Source: Streptomyces sp. CBMA152 (lineage in GTDB: Bacteria; Actinomycetota; Actinomycetes; Streptomycetales; Streptomycetaceae). Taken from it: DNA of 64,000 bases. Made by a program: the position numbers and the translations under genes. Positions 34,079 to 41,710 of the stretch are shown one piece after another; the stretch's first letter is position 1; each line of letters opens with the position of its first letter. Location: assembly GCF_014596475.1 (NCBI RefSeq), contig NZ_MECJ01000038.1, positions 101,541 through 165,540 on the forward strand, written 5' to 3'. Under the pieces are notes generated by a model. That model ran no database searches and had not been told where the DNA came from. It worked only from the letters and a program-made list of their open reading frames with translations.

Positions 34079-34218
34079 TGGCCCATCGGCACCTGGACGT
34101 GCGGCCGAGGAGCATTACGCGCAGAAGGTGCGGAACCCTCCGCTATCCCACCGCGTCCCTGAGAGCAACGGCCGGCCGCGCGCACGACAGCAGCACGACC
34201 GGAGGGGAGGGCGTATGA
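34078..34218 (+). CDS. Small 46-aa protein in the hopanoid operon (DUF6380-like)
   Basis: ATG 34078 overlaps the hpnD stop and has AGGAGG eight bases upstream, the strongest Shine-Dalgarno site in the operon. The frame ends in TGA overlapping the hpnE ATG (ATGA). The product, MAHRHLDVRPRSITRRRCGT followed by LRYPTASLRATAGRAHD, is basic and has no signal or membrane segment. Its 'TLR..tASL.aTAgRA' core resembles the small DUF6380 family I recall from Streptomyces. Function unknown; its position suggests a role in HpnD/HpnE coupling or simply translational relay. It is too short for most ORF cut-offs. Confidence 0.7.
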   Translation: MAHRHLDVRPRSITRRRCGTLRYPTASLRATAGRAHDSSTTGGEGV

Positions 34219-35597
34219 CAGCCCCGCAGCCCGACCGCGCGGTGGTCGTCGGCGGAGGACTCGCCGGCATCACCGCCGCGCTCGAACTGGCCGACGCCGG
34301 ACTCGGCGTGACCCTCGTCGAGGGCCGCCCGCGCCTGGGCGGCCTCGCCTTCTCGTTCCGGCGCGGCGAGCTCACCGTCGACAACGGTCAGCATGTGTAC
34401 CTGCGCTGCTGCACGGCGTACGGCTGGTTCCTCGACCGGGTCGGCGGCGCCGGGCTCGCACCCCTGCAGCGCCGCCTGGACGTGCCGGTCCTCGATGTGG
34501 CGCGCCCGGGCGGGCCGCGCCTGGGCAGGCTGCGCCGCACGGCGCTGCCCGTGCCGCTGCACCTGGCGAGCAGCCTCGCCACCTATCCGCACCTCTCGCT
34601 GGCCGAGCGGGCCTCCGTCGGGCGCGCCGCACTCGCGCTCAAGGGCCTGGACCCGGCCGACCCGGCGCTCGACGGCGTGGACTTCGCCACCTGGCTCGGC
34701 CGCCACGGCCAGTCGCCCCGCGCCATCGAGGCCCTGTGGGACCTGGTCGGGGTCGCGACCCTGAACGCGACGGCGCCGCACGCCTCCCTCGGCCTCGCCG
34801 CGATGGTCTTCAAGACCGGGCTGCTCTCCGAGCCGGGCGCCGCCGACATCGGCTGGGCCCACGTGCCGCTCGGTGAGCTCCACGACACGCTGGCGCGCAA
34901 GGCGCTCGCGGCGGCCGGGGTCCGCGTCGAGACCCGTACGAAGGCCGACTCCGTCTCCCGTACGGAGAGCGGCGTCTGGCAGGTGCGCACCGGCGCCGAG
35001 ACGCTGGACGCCGAGGCCGTCGTCCTCGCCGTGCCGCAGCGCGAGGCCCATGACCTGCTGCCCTACGGCGCGCTCGACGACCCGGGCAAGCTCCTCGACA
35101 TCGGCACCGCGCCGATCCTCAACCTGCACGTCGTCTACGACCGCAAGGTGCTGCGCCAGCCGTTCTTCGCCGCGCTCGGCAGCCCCGTGCAGTGGGTCTT
35201 CGACCGCACCGAGTCCTCCGGGCTCACGGGCGGCGGCCAGTATCTGGCGGTCTCCCAGTCGGCCGCCGGGGACGAGATCGACGAGCCGGTCGCCGCGCTG
35301 CGCGCCAAGTACCTCCCCGAGCTCGAACGGCTGCTGCCCGCCGCGCGCGGCGCGGGCGTACGGGACTTCTTCGTGACCCGGGAGCGGACAGCGACGTTCG
35401 CCCCCACCCCCGGCGTCGGACGGCTGCGGCCGACGGCGCGTACCAACGCCCCCGGTCTCTACCTGGCCGGCGCGTGGACCGCCACCGGCTGGCCCGCGAC
35501 GATGGAGGGCGCCGTACGCAGCGGATTCAGCGCCGCCGGCGCGGCTCTCGCCGTGCTCGGGCGCTCCCACGCCCATCCGCTTCAGGAGGCGGCATGA
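34215..35597 (+). CDS. hpnE: Hydroxysqualene dehydroxylase HpnE
   Basis: 460 aa, ATG 34215 overlapping the small gene. FAD-dependent amine-oxidase/phytoene-desaturase-like fold: AVVVGGGLAGITAALELADAG at the N-terminus, VEGRPRLGGLAFSF, VDNGQHVYLRCC, and the C-terminal FAD motif LYLAGAWTATGWPATMEGAVRSG. HpnE reduces hydroxysqualene to squalene, completing the three-step HpnC/D/E route. Its stop overlaps the ATG of the polyprenyl synthase (ATGA). Confidence 0.94.
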   Translation: MTAPQPDRAVVVGGGLAGITAALELADAGLGVTLVEGRPRLGGLAFSFRRGELTVDNGQHVYLRCCTAYGWFLDRVGGAGLAPLQRRLDVPVLDVARPGGPRLGRLRRTALPVPLHLASSLATYPHLSLAERASVGRAALALKGLDPADPALDGVDFATWLGRHGQSPRAIEALWDLVGVATLNATAPHASLGLAAMVFKTGLLSEPGAADIGWAHVPLGELHDTLARKALAAAGVRVETRTKADSVSRTESGVWQVRTGAETLDAEAVVLAVPQREAHDLLPYGALDDPGKLLDIGTAPILNLHVVYDRKVLRQPFFAALGSPVQWVFDRTESSGLTGGGQYLAVSQSAAGDEIDEPVAALRAKYLPELERLLPAARGAGVRDFFVTRERTATFAPTPGVGRLRPTARTNAPGLYLAGAWTATGWPATMEGAVRSGFSAAGAALAVLGRSHAHPLQEAA

Positions 35598-36697
35598 CCG
35601 TTAGCAGCACTGGAACAAGAGGAGAGACCGTGCCGACTGTGCCTTCGGCGAAATCGGCTGTCGACACCGTGGACGTCGCCGCGCTTCTGGAACGCGGCAG
35701 GGCGCTGTCCACCCCGGTGCTGCGCACGGCCGTGGACCGGCTCGCGGCTCCCATGGACACCGTCGCCGCCTACCACTTCGGGTGGATCGACGCCCAGGGC
35801 AACCCGGCGGACGGCGACGGCGGCAAGGCCGTGCGGCCCGCGCTCGCGCTGCTCTCCGCCGAGGCGGCCGGGGCGAAGCCCGAGGTGGGGATCCCGGGCG
35901 CGGTCGCGGTCGAGCTCGTGCACAACTTCTCGCTGCTCCACGACGACCTGATGGACGGCGACGAGCAGCGCCGCCACCGCGACACGGTGTGGAAGGTGCA
36001 CGGCCCGGCGCAGGCGATCCTCGTCGGCGACGCGCTGTTCGCGCTGGCCAACGAGGTGCTGCTGGAGCTCGGCACGGTCGAGGCCGGGCGGGCGACACGC
36101 CGCCTGACCACCGCGAGCCGCAAGCTCATCGACGGCCAGGCCCAGGACATCTCCTACGAGCACCGCGAGCGGGTCACCGTCGAGGAGTGCCTGGAGATGG
36201 AGGGCAACAAGACGGGCGCGCTGCTCGCCTGCGCCTGCTCCATCGGCGCGGTGCTCGGCGGCGCCGACGACGAGACGGCCGACACCCTGGAGGCGTACGG
36301 CTACCACCTCGGCCTCGCCTTCCAGGCCGTCGACGACCTGCTCGGCATCTGGGGCGACCCCGACGCGACCGGCAAGCAGACCTGGAGCGATCTGCGCCAG
36401 CGCAAGAAGTCCCTGCCGGTGGTGGCCGCGCTCGCCGCCGGCGGCCCGGCCTCCGAGCGTCTCGGCGAACTGCTGGCCGCCGACGCCAAGAGCAACGACT
36501 TCGACACGTTCTCCGAGGAGGAGTTCGCCACCCGGGCCGCCCTCATCGAGGAGGCGGGCGGCCGTGAGTGGACCTCGCAGGAGGCCCGCCGCCAGCACAC
36601 CGTGGCGATCGAGGCGCTGAGCCGGGTGGACATGCCGGAGCAGGTACGGGCCCAGCTCACCGCGCTGGCCGACTTCGTCGTCGTACGAAAGAGATGA
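35594..36697 (+). CDS. Polyprenyl diphosphate synthase (FPP/GGPP type)
   Basis: 367 aa, ATG 35594 overlapping the hpnE stop. First Asp-rich motif LLHDDLMDGDEQRR (about residue 116) and second FQAVDDLLGIWGD (about 243) flank the isoprenyl synthase active site. The two residues between the Asp pair and small side chains upstream of the first motif (VHNFSL) suit farnesyl or geranylgeranyl products. As part of the hopanoid operon it most likely supplies farnesyl diphosphate to HpnD. Chain length is inferred from context. Confidence 0.9.
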   Translation: MTVSSTGTRGETVPTVPSAKSAVDTVDVAALLERGRALSTPVLRTAVDRLAAPMDTVAAYHFGWIDAQGNPADGDGGKAVRPALALLSAEAAGAKPEVGIPGAVAVELVHNFSLLHDDLMDGDEQRRHRDTVWKVHGPAQAILVGDALFALANEVLLELGTVEAGRATRRLTTASRKLIDGQAQDISYEHRERVTVEECLEMEGNKTGALLACACSIGAVLGGADDETADTLEAYGYHLGLAFQAVDDLLGIWGDPDATGKQTWSDLRQRKKSLPVVAALAAGGPASERLGELLAADAKSNDFDTFSEEEFATRAALIEEAGGREWTSQEARRQHTVAIEALSRVDMPEQVRAQLTALADFVVVRKR

Positions 36698-36725
36698 TCA
36701 CCATTCCCATATGACGCAGCGTCGC

Positions 36726-36758
36726 CGGATCGGGCCCGCCAGAACGGGCCGCGATCCG
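36726..36758 (+). terminator. Strong hairpin between polyprenyl synthase and shc genes
   Basis: CGGATCGGGCCCG (36726-36738) pairs with CGGGCCGCGATCCG (36745-36758) around the loop CCAGAA, with one bulged G: 13 base pairs. No T-run follows. It sits in the only sizeable gap (116 bases) within the operon, ahead of shc, and may attenuate or process the transcript. Confidence 0.55.
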
Positions 36759-36813
36759 ACGGAGACCCCAGCACAGCAGAAGTCAGCACCTGCACTTGCA
36801 TTAAGGGGAAGCC

Positions 36814-38808
36814 ATGACAGCGACGACCGACGGAAGCGCCGAGGCCCTCCAGCCTCGGGCCGCCGCGGCCAGCGAACCGACCGAACCACCCTTTGGCGCG
36901 GACGGGGTACGGGACGCCGCCCGGCGGGCGACGGAACGCGGGGCCGAGCATCTGCTCGGCCGCCAGGACGCCCTGGGCTGGTGGAAGGGCGACCTGGAGA
37001 CCAACGTCACCATGGACGCCGAGGATCTGCTGCTGCGTCAGTTCCTCGGTATCCAGGACGAGAAGACCGTGCACGCGTCCGCGCTCTTCATCCGGGGCGA
37101 GCAGCGCGACGACGGCACCTGGGCCACCTTCCACGGCGGCCCGCCCGAGCTCTCCGCCACCGTCGAGGCGTATGTGGCGCTGCGGCTCGCCGGGGACCGG
37201 CCGGACGATCCGCACATGGTGCGGGCCTCGGCGTGGATCCGCGAGCAGGGCGGGATCGCCGCCTGCCGGGTCTTCACCCGGATCTGGCTCGCGCTGTTCG
37301 GCTGGTGGAAGTGGGACGACCTGCCGGAACTCCCGCCAGAGCTGCTGTTCCTGCCCAAGTGGTTCCCGCTGAACATCTACGACTTCGGCTGCTGGGCCCG
37401 GCAGACGATCGTGCCGCTCACGGTGGTCTCCGCCAAGCGGCCGGTACGGCCCGCGCCCTTCGCGCTCGACGAGCTGCACACCGACGCGCGCGACCCCAAC
37501 CCGGCCAAGAGCCTTGCTCCCATGGCGAGTTGGGACGGCGCCTTCCAGCGGCTCGACAAGGCGCTGCACGTCTACCACCGCCTCGCCCCGCGCGCCCTGC
37601 GCCGTACCGCGATGAACATGGCCGCCCGCTGGATCGTCGAACGCCAGGAGAACGACGGCTGCTGGGGCGGGATCCAGCCGCCCGCCGTGTACTCGGTGAT
37701 CGCCCTGCATCTGCTCGGCTACGACCTCCAGCACCCCGTGATGCGGGCGGGCCTCGAATCCCTGGACCGGTTCGCGGTGTGGCGCGAGGACGGCGCCCGG
37801 ATGATCGAGGCGTGCCAGTCGCCGGTCTGGGACACGTGCCTCGCCACCATCGCGCTCGCCGACGCGGGGCTGCCCGCCGATCATCCGGCCCTGGTGAAGG
37901 CCGTCGACTGGATGCTCGGCGAGGAGATCGTCCGGCCCGGCGACTGGGCCGTGCGCAAGCCCCGACTGTCGCCCGGCGGCTGGGCGTTCGAGTTCCACAA
38001 CGACAACTACCCGGACATCGACGACACCGCCGAGGTGATCCTCGCGCTGCGCCGGGTGCGCCACCCCGACCCCGAGCGGGTCGAGGGCGCGATCCGCCGC
38101 GCCGCGCGCTGGACGCTCGGTATGCAGTCGAAGAACGGGGCGTGGGCCGCCTTCGACGCCGACAACACCAGCCCGTTCCCCAACCGGCTGCCGTTCTGCG
38201 ACTTCGGCGAGGTCATCGACCCGCCGTCGGCCGACGTCACCGCGCATGTGGTGGAGATGCTGGCGGTCGAGGGCAAGGCACACGACCCGCGCACGAGGCG
38301 CGGCATCGAGTGGCTGCTCGCCGAACAGGAGGCGAGCGGCGCCTGGTTCGGCCGCTGGGGCGTCAACTACGTCTACGGAACGGGCTCGGTGGTACCGGCC
38401 CTGACGGCGGCGGGACTTCCCGGCTCGCACCCCGCCATCCGCCGGGCCGTCGCCTGGCTGGAGTCGGTGCAGAACGACGACGGCGGCTGGGGCGAGGACC
38501 TGCGCTCCTACCGCGAGGAGAAGTGGATCGGGCACGGCGCCTCGACCGCCTCCCAGACCGCCTGGGCGCTGCTCGCGCTGCTCGCGGCGGGGGAGCGGGA
38601 GAGCGCGGCGGTCCAGCGGGGGATCGCGCATCTCGTCGCCACCCAGCGCGAGGACGGCTCCTGGGACGAGCCGTACTTCACCGGGACCGGTTTCCCCTGG
38701 GACTTCTCGATCAACTACCACCTCTACCGCCAGGTGTTCCCGCTCACCGCACTCGGCCGTTACGTCCATGGAGAACCGTTCTCCCCCAGCGGCCCCAAGG
38801 GGAAGTGA
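36814..38808 (+). CDS. shc: Squalene-hopene cyclase
   Basis: 664 aa from ATG 36814 with GGGGAAG five bases upstream. Class II triterpene cyclase: the protonating motif DIDDTAE (DxDDTA) near residue 399 lies in PDIDDTAEVILAL. Multiple QW repeats are seen, for example QREDGSWDEPYFTGTGFPWDF, QNDDGGWGEDLRSY and QENDGCWGGIQPP. It cyclises squalene to hopene and diplopterol. Hydrophobic surface near WFPLNIYDFGCWARQTIVPL suits a monotopic membrane protein. Its TGA overlaps hpnG (TGATG). The DUF-free N-terminus of about 40 residues is disordered. Confidence 0.97.
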   Translation: MTATTDGSAEALQPRAAAASEPTEPPFGADGVRDAARRATERGAEHLLGRQDALGWWKGDLETNVTMDAEDLLLRQFLGIQDEKTVHASALFIRGEQRDDGTWATFHGGPPELSATVEAYVALRLAGDRPDDPHMVRASAWIREQGGIAACRVFTRIWLALFGWWKWDDLPELPPELLFLPKWFPLNIYDFGCWARQTIVPLTVVSAKRPVRPAPFALDELHTDARDPNPAKSLAPMASWDGAFQRLDKALHVYHRLAPRALRRTAMNMAARWIVERQENDGCWGGIQPPAVYSVIALHLLGYDLQHPVMRAGLESLDRFAVWREDGARMIEACQSPVWDTCLATIALADAGLPADHPALVKAVDWMLGEEIVRPGDWAVRKPRLSPGGWAFEFHNDNYPDIDDTAEVILALRRVRHPDPERVEGAIRRAARWTLGMQSKNGAWAAFDADNTSPFPNRLPFCDFGEVIDPPSADVTAHVVEMLAVEGKAHDPRTRRGIEWLLAEQEASGAWFGRWGVNYVYGTGSVVPALTAAGLPGSHPAIRRAVAWLESVQNDDGGWGEDLRSYREEKWIGHGASTASQTAWALLALLAAGERESAAVQRGIAHLVATQREDGSWDEPYFTGTGFPWDFSINYHLYRQVFPLTALGRYVHGEPFSPSGPKGK

Positions 38809-39461
38809 TGGACGTACGCCCCGCCCTCCCGGAACCCGTACCGCTGCTCGTCGCCTGTGCGCTCACCATCGAGGAACTGGCGCTGCGCAGCGGCGGCCGC
38901 GGCCGCACCCCCGGCCAGGTGGTGACCGTGCTGCGCAGCGGCATGGGGCCCAGGGCCGCCGAGCGGGCCGTGCTGCGCGGCCTGGGCACGGCGGCGAACC
39001 GGGAGGCGGCCGTGATCGCCTCCGGGTTCTGCGCGGGCCTGGCCCCCGGAATGCACCCCGGGGACCTGGTCGTCGCCGAAGAGACCCGCGACCCACGCGG
39101 CACCACCGCCTGCGTGGGTACGGAGGTGCTGGCCAAGGCGCTGAGCGCGGCGCTGCCCGGCCGCACCGTGCACACCGGTCCGCTCATCGGCTCCGACCAC
39201 GTGGTGCGTGGCCACGAACGGGCCGAGCTGCGCGCGACCGGGGCGATCGCCGTGGACATGGAGTCCGCGGCGACGCTGTGGAGCGCCGTCGGGGCCGGAG
39301 AGCGTCCGGTTGCGGCCGTACGAGTGGTCGTGGACGCTCCGGAACATGAACTCGTCCGGATCGGCACGGTACGCGGGGGAATATCAGCCTTCCGCGTTCT
39401 TCGTGCCGTCCTTCCCGCTTTCTTTGAATGGCACCGTTCTTTGCCGCTCCCCAGGAGGTGA
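38808..39461 (+). CDS. hpnG: Hopanoid nucleosidase/phosphorylase HpnG
   Basis: 217 aa, ATG 38808 overlapping the shc stop. Nucleoside-phosphorylase/MTAN-like fold: VLRSGMGPRAAERAVLRGLG, VIASGFCAGLAPGMHPGDLVVAEETRD and AVDMESAATLW, the Glu-containing nucleoside site. HpnG removes adenine from adenosylhopane to give ribosylhopane, the next step after HpnH. The last codons carry AGGAGG, the Shine-Dalgarno site of hpnH. In frame with a spurious upstream extension from 36711 that is rejected. Confidence 0.9.
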   Translation: MDVRPALPEPVPLLVACALTIEELALRSGGRGRTPGQVVTVLRSGMGPRAAERAVLRGLGTAANREAAVIASGFCAGLAPGMHPGDLVVAEETRDPRGTTACVGTEVLAKALSAALPGRTVHTGPLIGSDHVVRGHERAELRATGAIAVDMESAATLWSAVGAGERPVAAVRVVVDAPEHELVRIGTVRGGISAFRVLRAVLPAFFEWHRSLPLPRR

Positions 39462-39466
39462 GCCAG

Positions 39467-40489
39467 ATGGCCATGCCGCTTCGTCAGTCCATCAGGGTCG
39501 GGACCTATCTTTTTGAACAGAAGCTCCGCAAGCGTGAGAAGTTCCCGCTCATCGTCGAGCTGGAGCCGCTCTTCGCCTGCAATCTGAAGTGCGAGGGCTG
39601 CGGGAAGATCCAGCATCCGGCCGGGATCCTGAAGCAGCGCATGCCGGTGGCGCAGGCGGTGGGAGCGGTCCTGGAGTCGGGCGCCCCCATGGTGTCCATC
39701 GCGGGCGGCGAGCCGCTGATGCACCCTCAGATCGACGAGATCGTGCGGCAGTTGGTGGCAAAGCGGAAGTACGTCTTCCTGTGCACCAACGCGCTGCTGC
39801 TGCGCAAGAAGCTGGAGAAGTTCACCCCGTCCCCGTACTTCGCGTTCGCGGTGCACATCGACGGACTGCGCGAACGGCACGACGAGTCGGTGGCCAAGGA
39901 AGGCGTCTTCGACGAGGCGGTCGAGGCGATCAAGGCGGCCAAGAAGGCGGGCTTCCGGGTCACCACCAACTCCACCTTCTTCAACACCGACACCCCGCAG
40001 ACCATCATCGAGGTGCTCAACTTCCTCAACGACGACCTCCAGGTCGACGAGATGATGATCTCGCCCGCGTACGCCTACGAGAAGGCGCCCGACCAGGAGC
40101 ACTTCCTGGGCGTCGAGCAGACCCGCGAGCTCTTCAAGAAGGCGTTCTCCGGAGGCAACCGGCGCCGCTGGCGGCTCAACCACTCCCCGCTCTTCCTGGA
40201 CTTCCTGGAGGGCAAGGCGGACTTCCCGTGCACGGCGTGGGCGATCCCCAACTACTCGCTCTTCGGCTGGCAGCGGCCCTGCTATCTGATGAGCGACGGG
40301 TACGTGCCGACGTACCGGCAGCTGGTCGAGGAGACCGACTGGAGCAAGTACGGCCGCGGCAAGGACGAGCGGTGCGCCAACTGCATGGCGCACTGCGGCT
40401 ACGAGCCGACCGCCGTCCTGGCGACCATGGGCTCGCTCAAGGAGTCGCTGCGCGCGGTCCGCGAGACCGTGCAGGGAAACCGCGGGTGA
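39467..40489 (+). CDS. hpnH: Adenosylhopane synthase HpnH (radical SAM)
   Basis: 340 aa from ATG 39467, eight bases after AGGAGG located in the end of hpnG; a start at 39428 is in frame but lacks this site. Radical-SAM cluster motif CNLKCEGC (about residue 42, CxxxCxxC). SPASM-like Cys residues lie near the C-terminus (DERCANCMAHCGYEPT). HpnH joins the 5'-deoxyadenosyl group to diploptene to form adenosylhopane, the first step toward C35 hopanoids. It is followed by ispG one base after its stop. Confidence 0.95.
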   Translation: MAMPLRQSIRVGTYLFEQKLRKREKFPLIVELEPLFACNLKCEGCGKIQHPAGILKQRMPVAQAVGAVLESGAPMVSIAGGEPLMHPQIDEIVRQLVAKRKYVFLCTNALLLRKKLEKFTPSPYFAFAVHIDGLRERHDESVAKEGVFDEAVEAIKAAKKAGFRVTTNSTFFNTDTPQTIIEVLNFLNDDLQVDEMMISPAYAYEKAPDQEHFLGVEQTRELFKKAFSGGNRRRWRLNHSPLFLDFLEGKADFPCTAWAIPNYSLFGWQRPCYLMSDGYVPTYRQLVEETDWSKYGRGKDERCANCMAHCGYEPTAVLATMGSLKESLRAVRETVQGNRG

Positions 40490-40493
40490 CGTG

Positions 40494-41666
40494 ATGAGCA
40501 GGCACGGAGAACCAGTCTCACTGGGGCTCCCCACGCCGCCGGCCCGGCCGCTGGCGATGCGTCGCGCCTCGCGGCGCATCCAGGTCGGGTCGGTGGCGGT
40601 CGGCGGGGATGCCCCTGTCTCGGTGCAGTCGATGACGACGACGCGTACGTCGGACATCGGCGCGACCTTGCAGCAGATCGCGGAGCTGACGGCCTCGGGC
40701 TGCCAGATCGTGCGCGTGGCGTGCCCCACGCAGGACGATGCGGACGCGTTGGCGACCATCGCGCGGAAGTCGCAGATCCCGGTGATCGCGGATATTCATT
40801 TCCAGCCGAAGTACGTGTTCGCGGCGATCGATGCGGGCTGTGCGGCGGTGCGGGTGAACCCGGGCAACATCAAGCAGTTCGACGACAAGGTCAAGGAGAT
40901 CGCCCGGGCGGCGAAGGACGCGGGGACGCCGATCCGTATCGGTGTGAACGCGGGCTCGCTGGACGCGCGTCTGCTGAAGAAGTACGGGAAGGCGACGCCC
41001 GAGGCGCTGGTGGAGTCCGCGCTGTGGGAGGCCTCCCTCTTCGAGGAGCATGACTTCCGGGACATCAAGATCTCGGTGAAGCACAACGACCCGGTCGTGA
41101 TGGTGAACGCCTACCGTCAGCTGGCCGCGCAGTGCGACTACCCGCTGCACCTGGGCGTGACCGAGGCGGGCCCTGCCTTCCAGGGCACGATCAAGTCGGC
41201 CGTCGCGTTCGGCGCGCTGCTCAGTGAGGGCATCGGCGACACCATCCGCGTCTCCTTGTCCGCGCCTCCGGCGGAGGAGATCAAGGTCGGGATCCAGATC
41301 CTGGAGTCGCTGAACCTGCGCCAGCGCCGCCTGGAGATCGTCTCCTGCCCGTCCTGTGGTCGGGCGCAGGTGGATGTGTACAAGCTGGCCGAGGAGGTCA
41401 CGGCGGGCCTGGAGGGCATGGAGGTCCCGCTGCGGGTCGCGGTCATGGGCTGTGTCGTGAACGGTCCGGGTGAGGCCCGTGAGGCCGACCTGGGTGTGGC
41501 CTCGGGCAATGGCAAGGGGCAGATCTTCGTGAAGGGTGAGGTCATCAAGACCGTCCCGGAGTCGAAGATCGTGGAGACGTTGATCGAGGAGGCGATGAAG
41601 ATCGCCGAGCAGATGGAGAAGGAGGGCACCGCCTCCGGTGCCCCGCGGGTCACCGCGCTGGGCTGA
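40494..41666 (+). CDS. ispG: (E)-4-hydroxy-3-methylbut-2-enyl diphosphate synthase (IspG)
   Basis: 390 aa from ATG 40494 (GTG 40491 is in frame directly before it). TIM-barrel N-terminal part (VSVQSMTTTRTSD, IVRVACPTQDDADALATI) and C-terminal cluster domain with SCPSCGRAQVD and VMGCVVNGPGEA, the three Cys ligands for the [4Fe-4S] centre. It makes HMBPP in the MEP pathway. It is probably an additional copy dedicated to the hopanoid operon, as streptomycetes usually have another. Third codon positions show more T and G (GAT, ATT, CAT, TGT, CGT) than its neighbours, which favour C, so it may have a different recent history. Confidence 0.96.
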   Translation: MSRHGEPVSLGLPTPPARPLAMRRASRRIQVGSVAVGGDAPVSVQSMTTTRTSDIGATLQQIAELTASGCQIVRVACPTQDDADALATIARKSQIPVIADIHFQPKYVFAAIDAGCAAVRVNPGNIKQFDDKVKEIARAAKDAGTPIRIGVNAGSLDARLLKKYGKATPEALVESALWEASLFEEHDFRDIKISVKHNDPVVMVNAYRQLAAQCDYPLHLGVTEAGPAFQGTIKSAVAFGALLSEGIGDTIRVSLSAPPAEEIKVGIQILESLNLRQRRLEIVSCPSCGRAQVDVYKLAEEVTAGLEGMEVPLRVAVMGCVVNGPGEAREADLGVASGNGKGQIFVKGEVIKTVPESKIVETLIEEAMKIAEQMEKEGTASGAPRVTALG

Positions 41667-41710
41667 CCGACACCACCGTGAGCTGAAGAGGATCCGAAGG
41701 GGGCTCCAGC

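Noticed and set aside
36301..38769. 822-codon minus-strand frame opposite the polyprenyl synthase and shc genes
   Set aside because: Antisense of two clearly identified genes; no recognisable domain.
36711..39461. 916-codon plus-strand frame that would fuse an N-terminal region to HpnG
   Set aside because: The first 700 codons overlap shc in another frame. HpnG begins properly at ATG 38808 with TGATG coupling.
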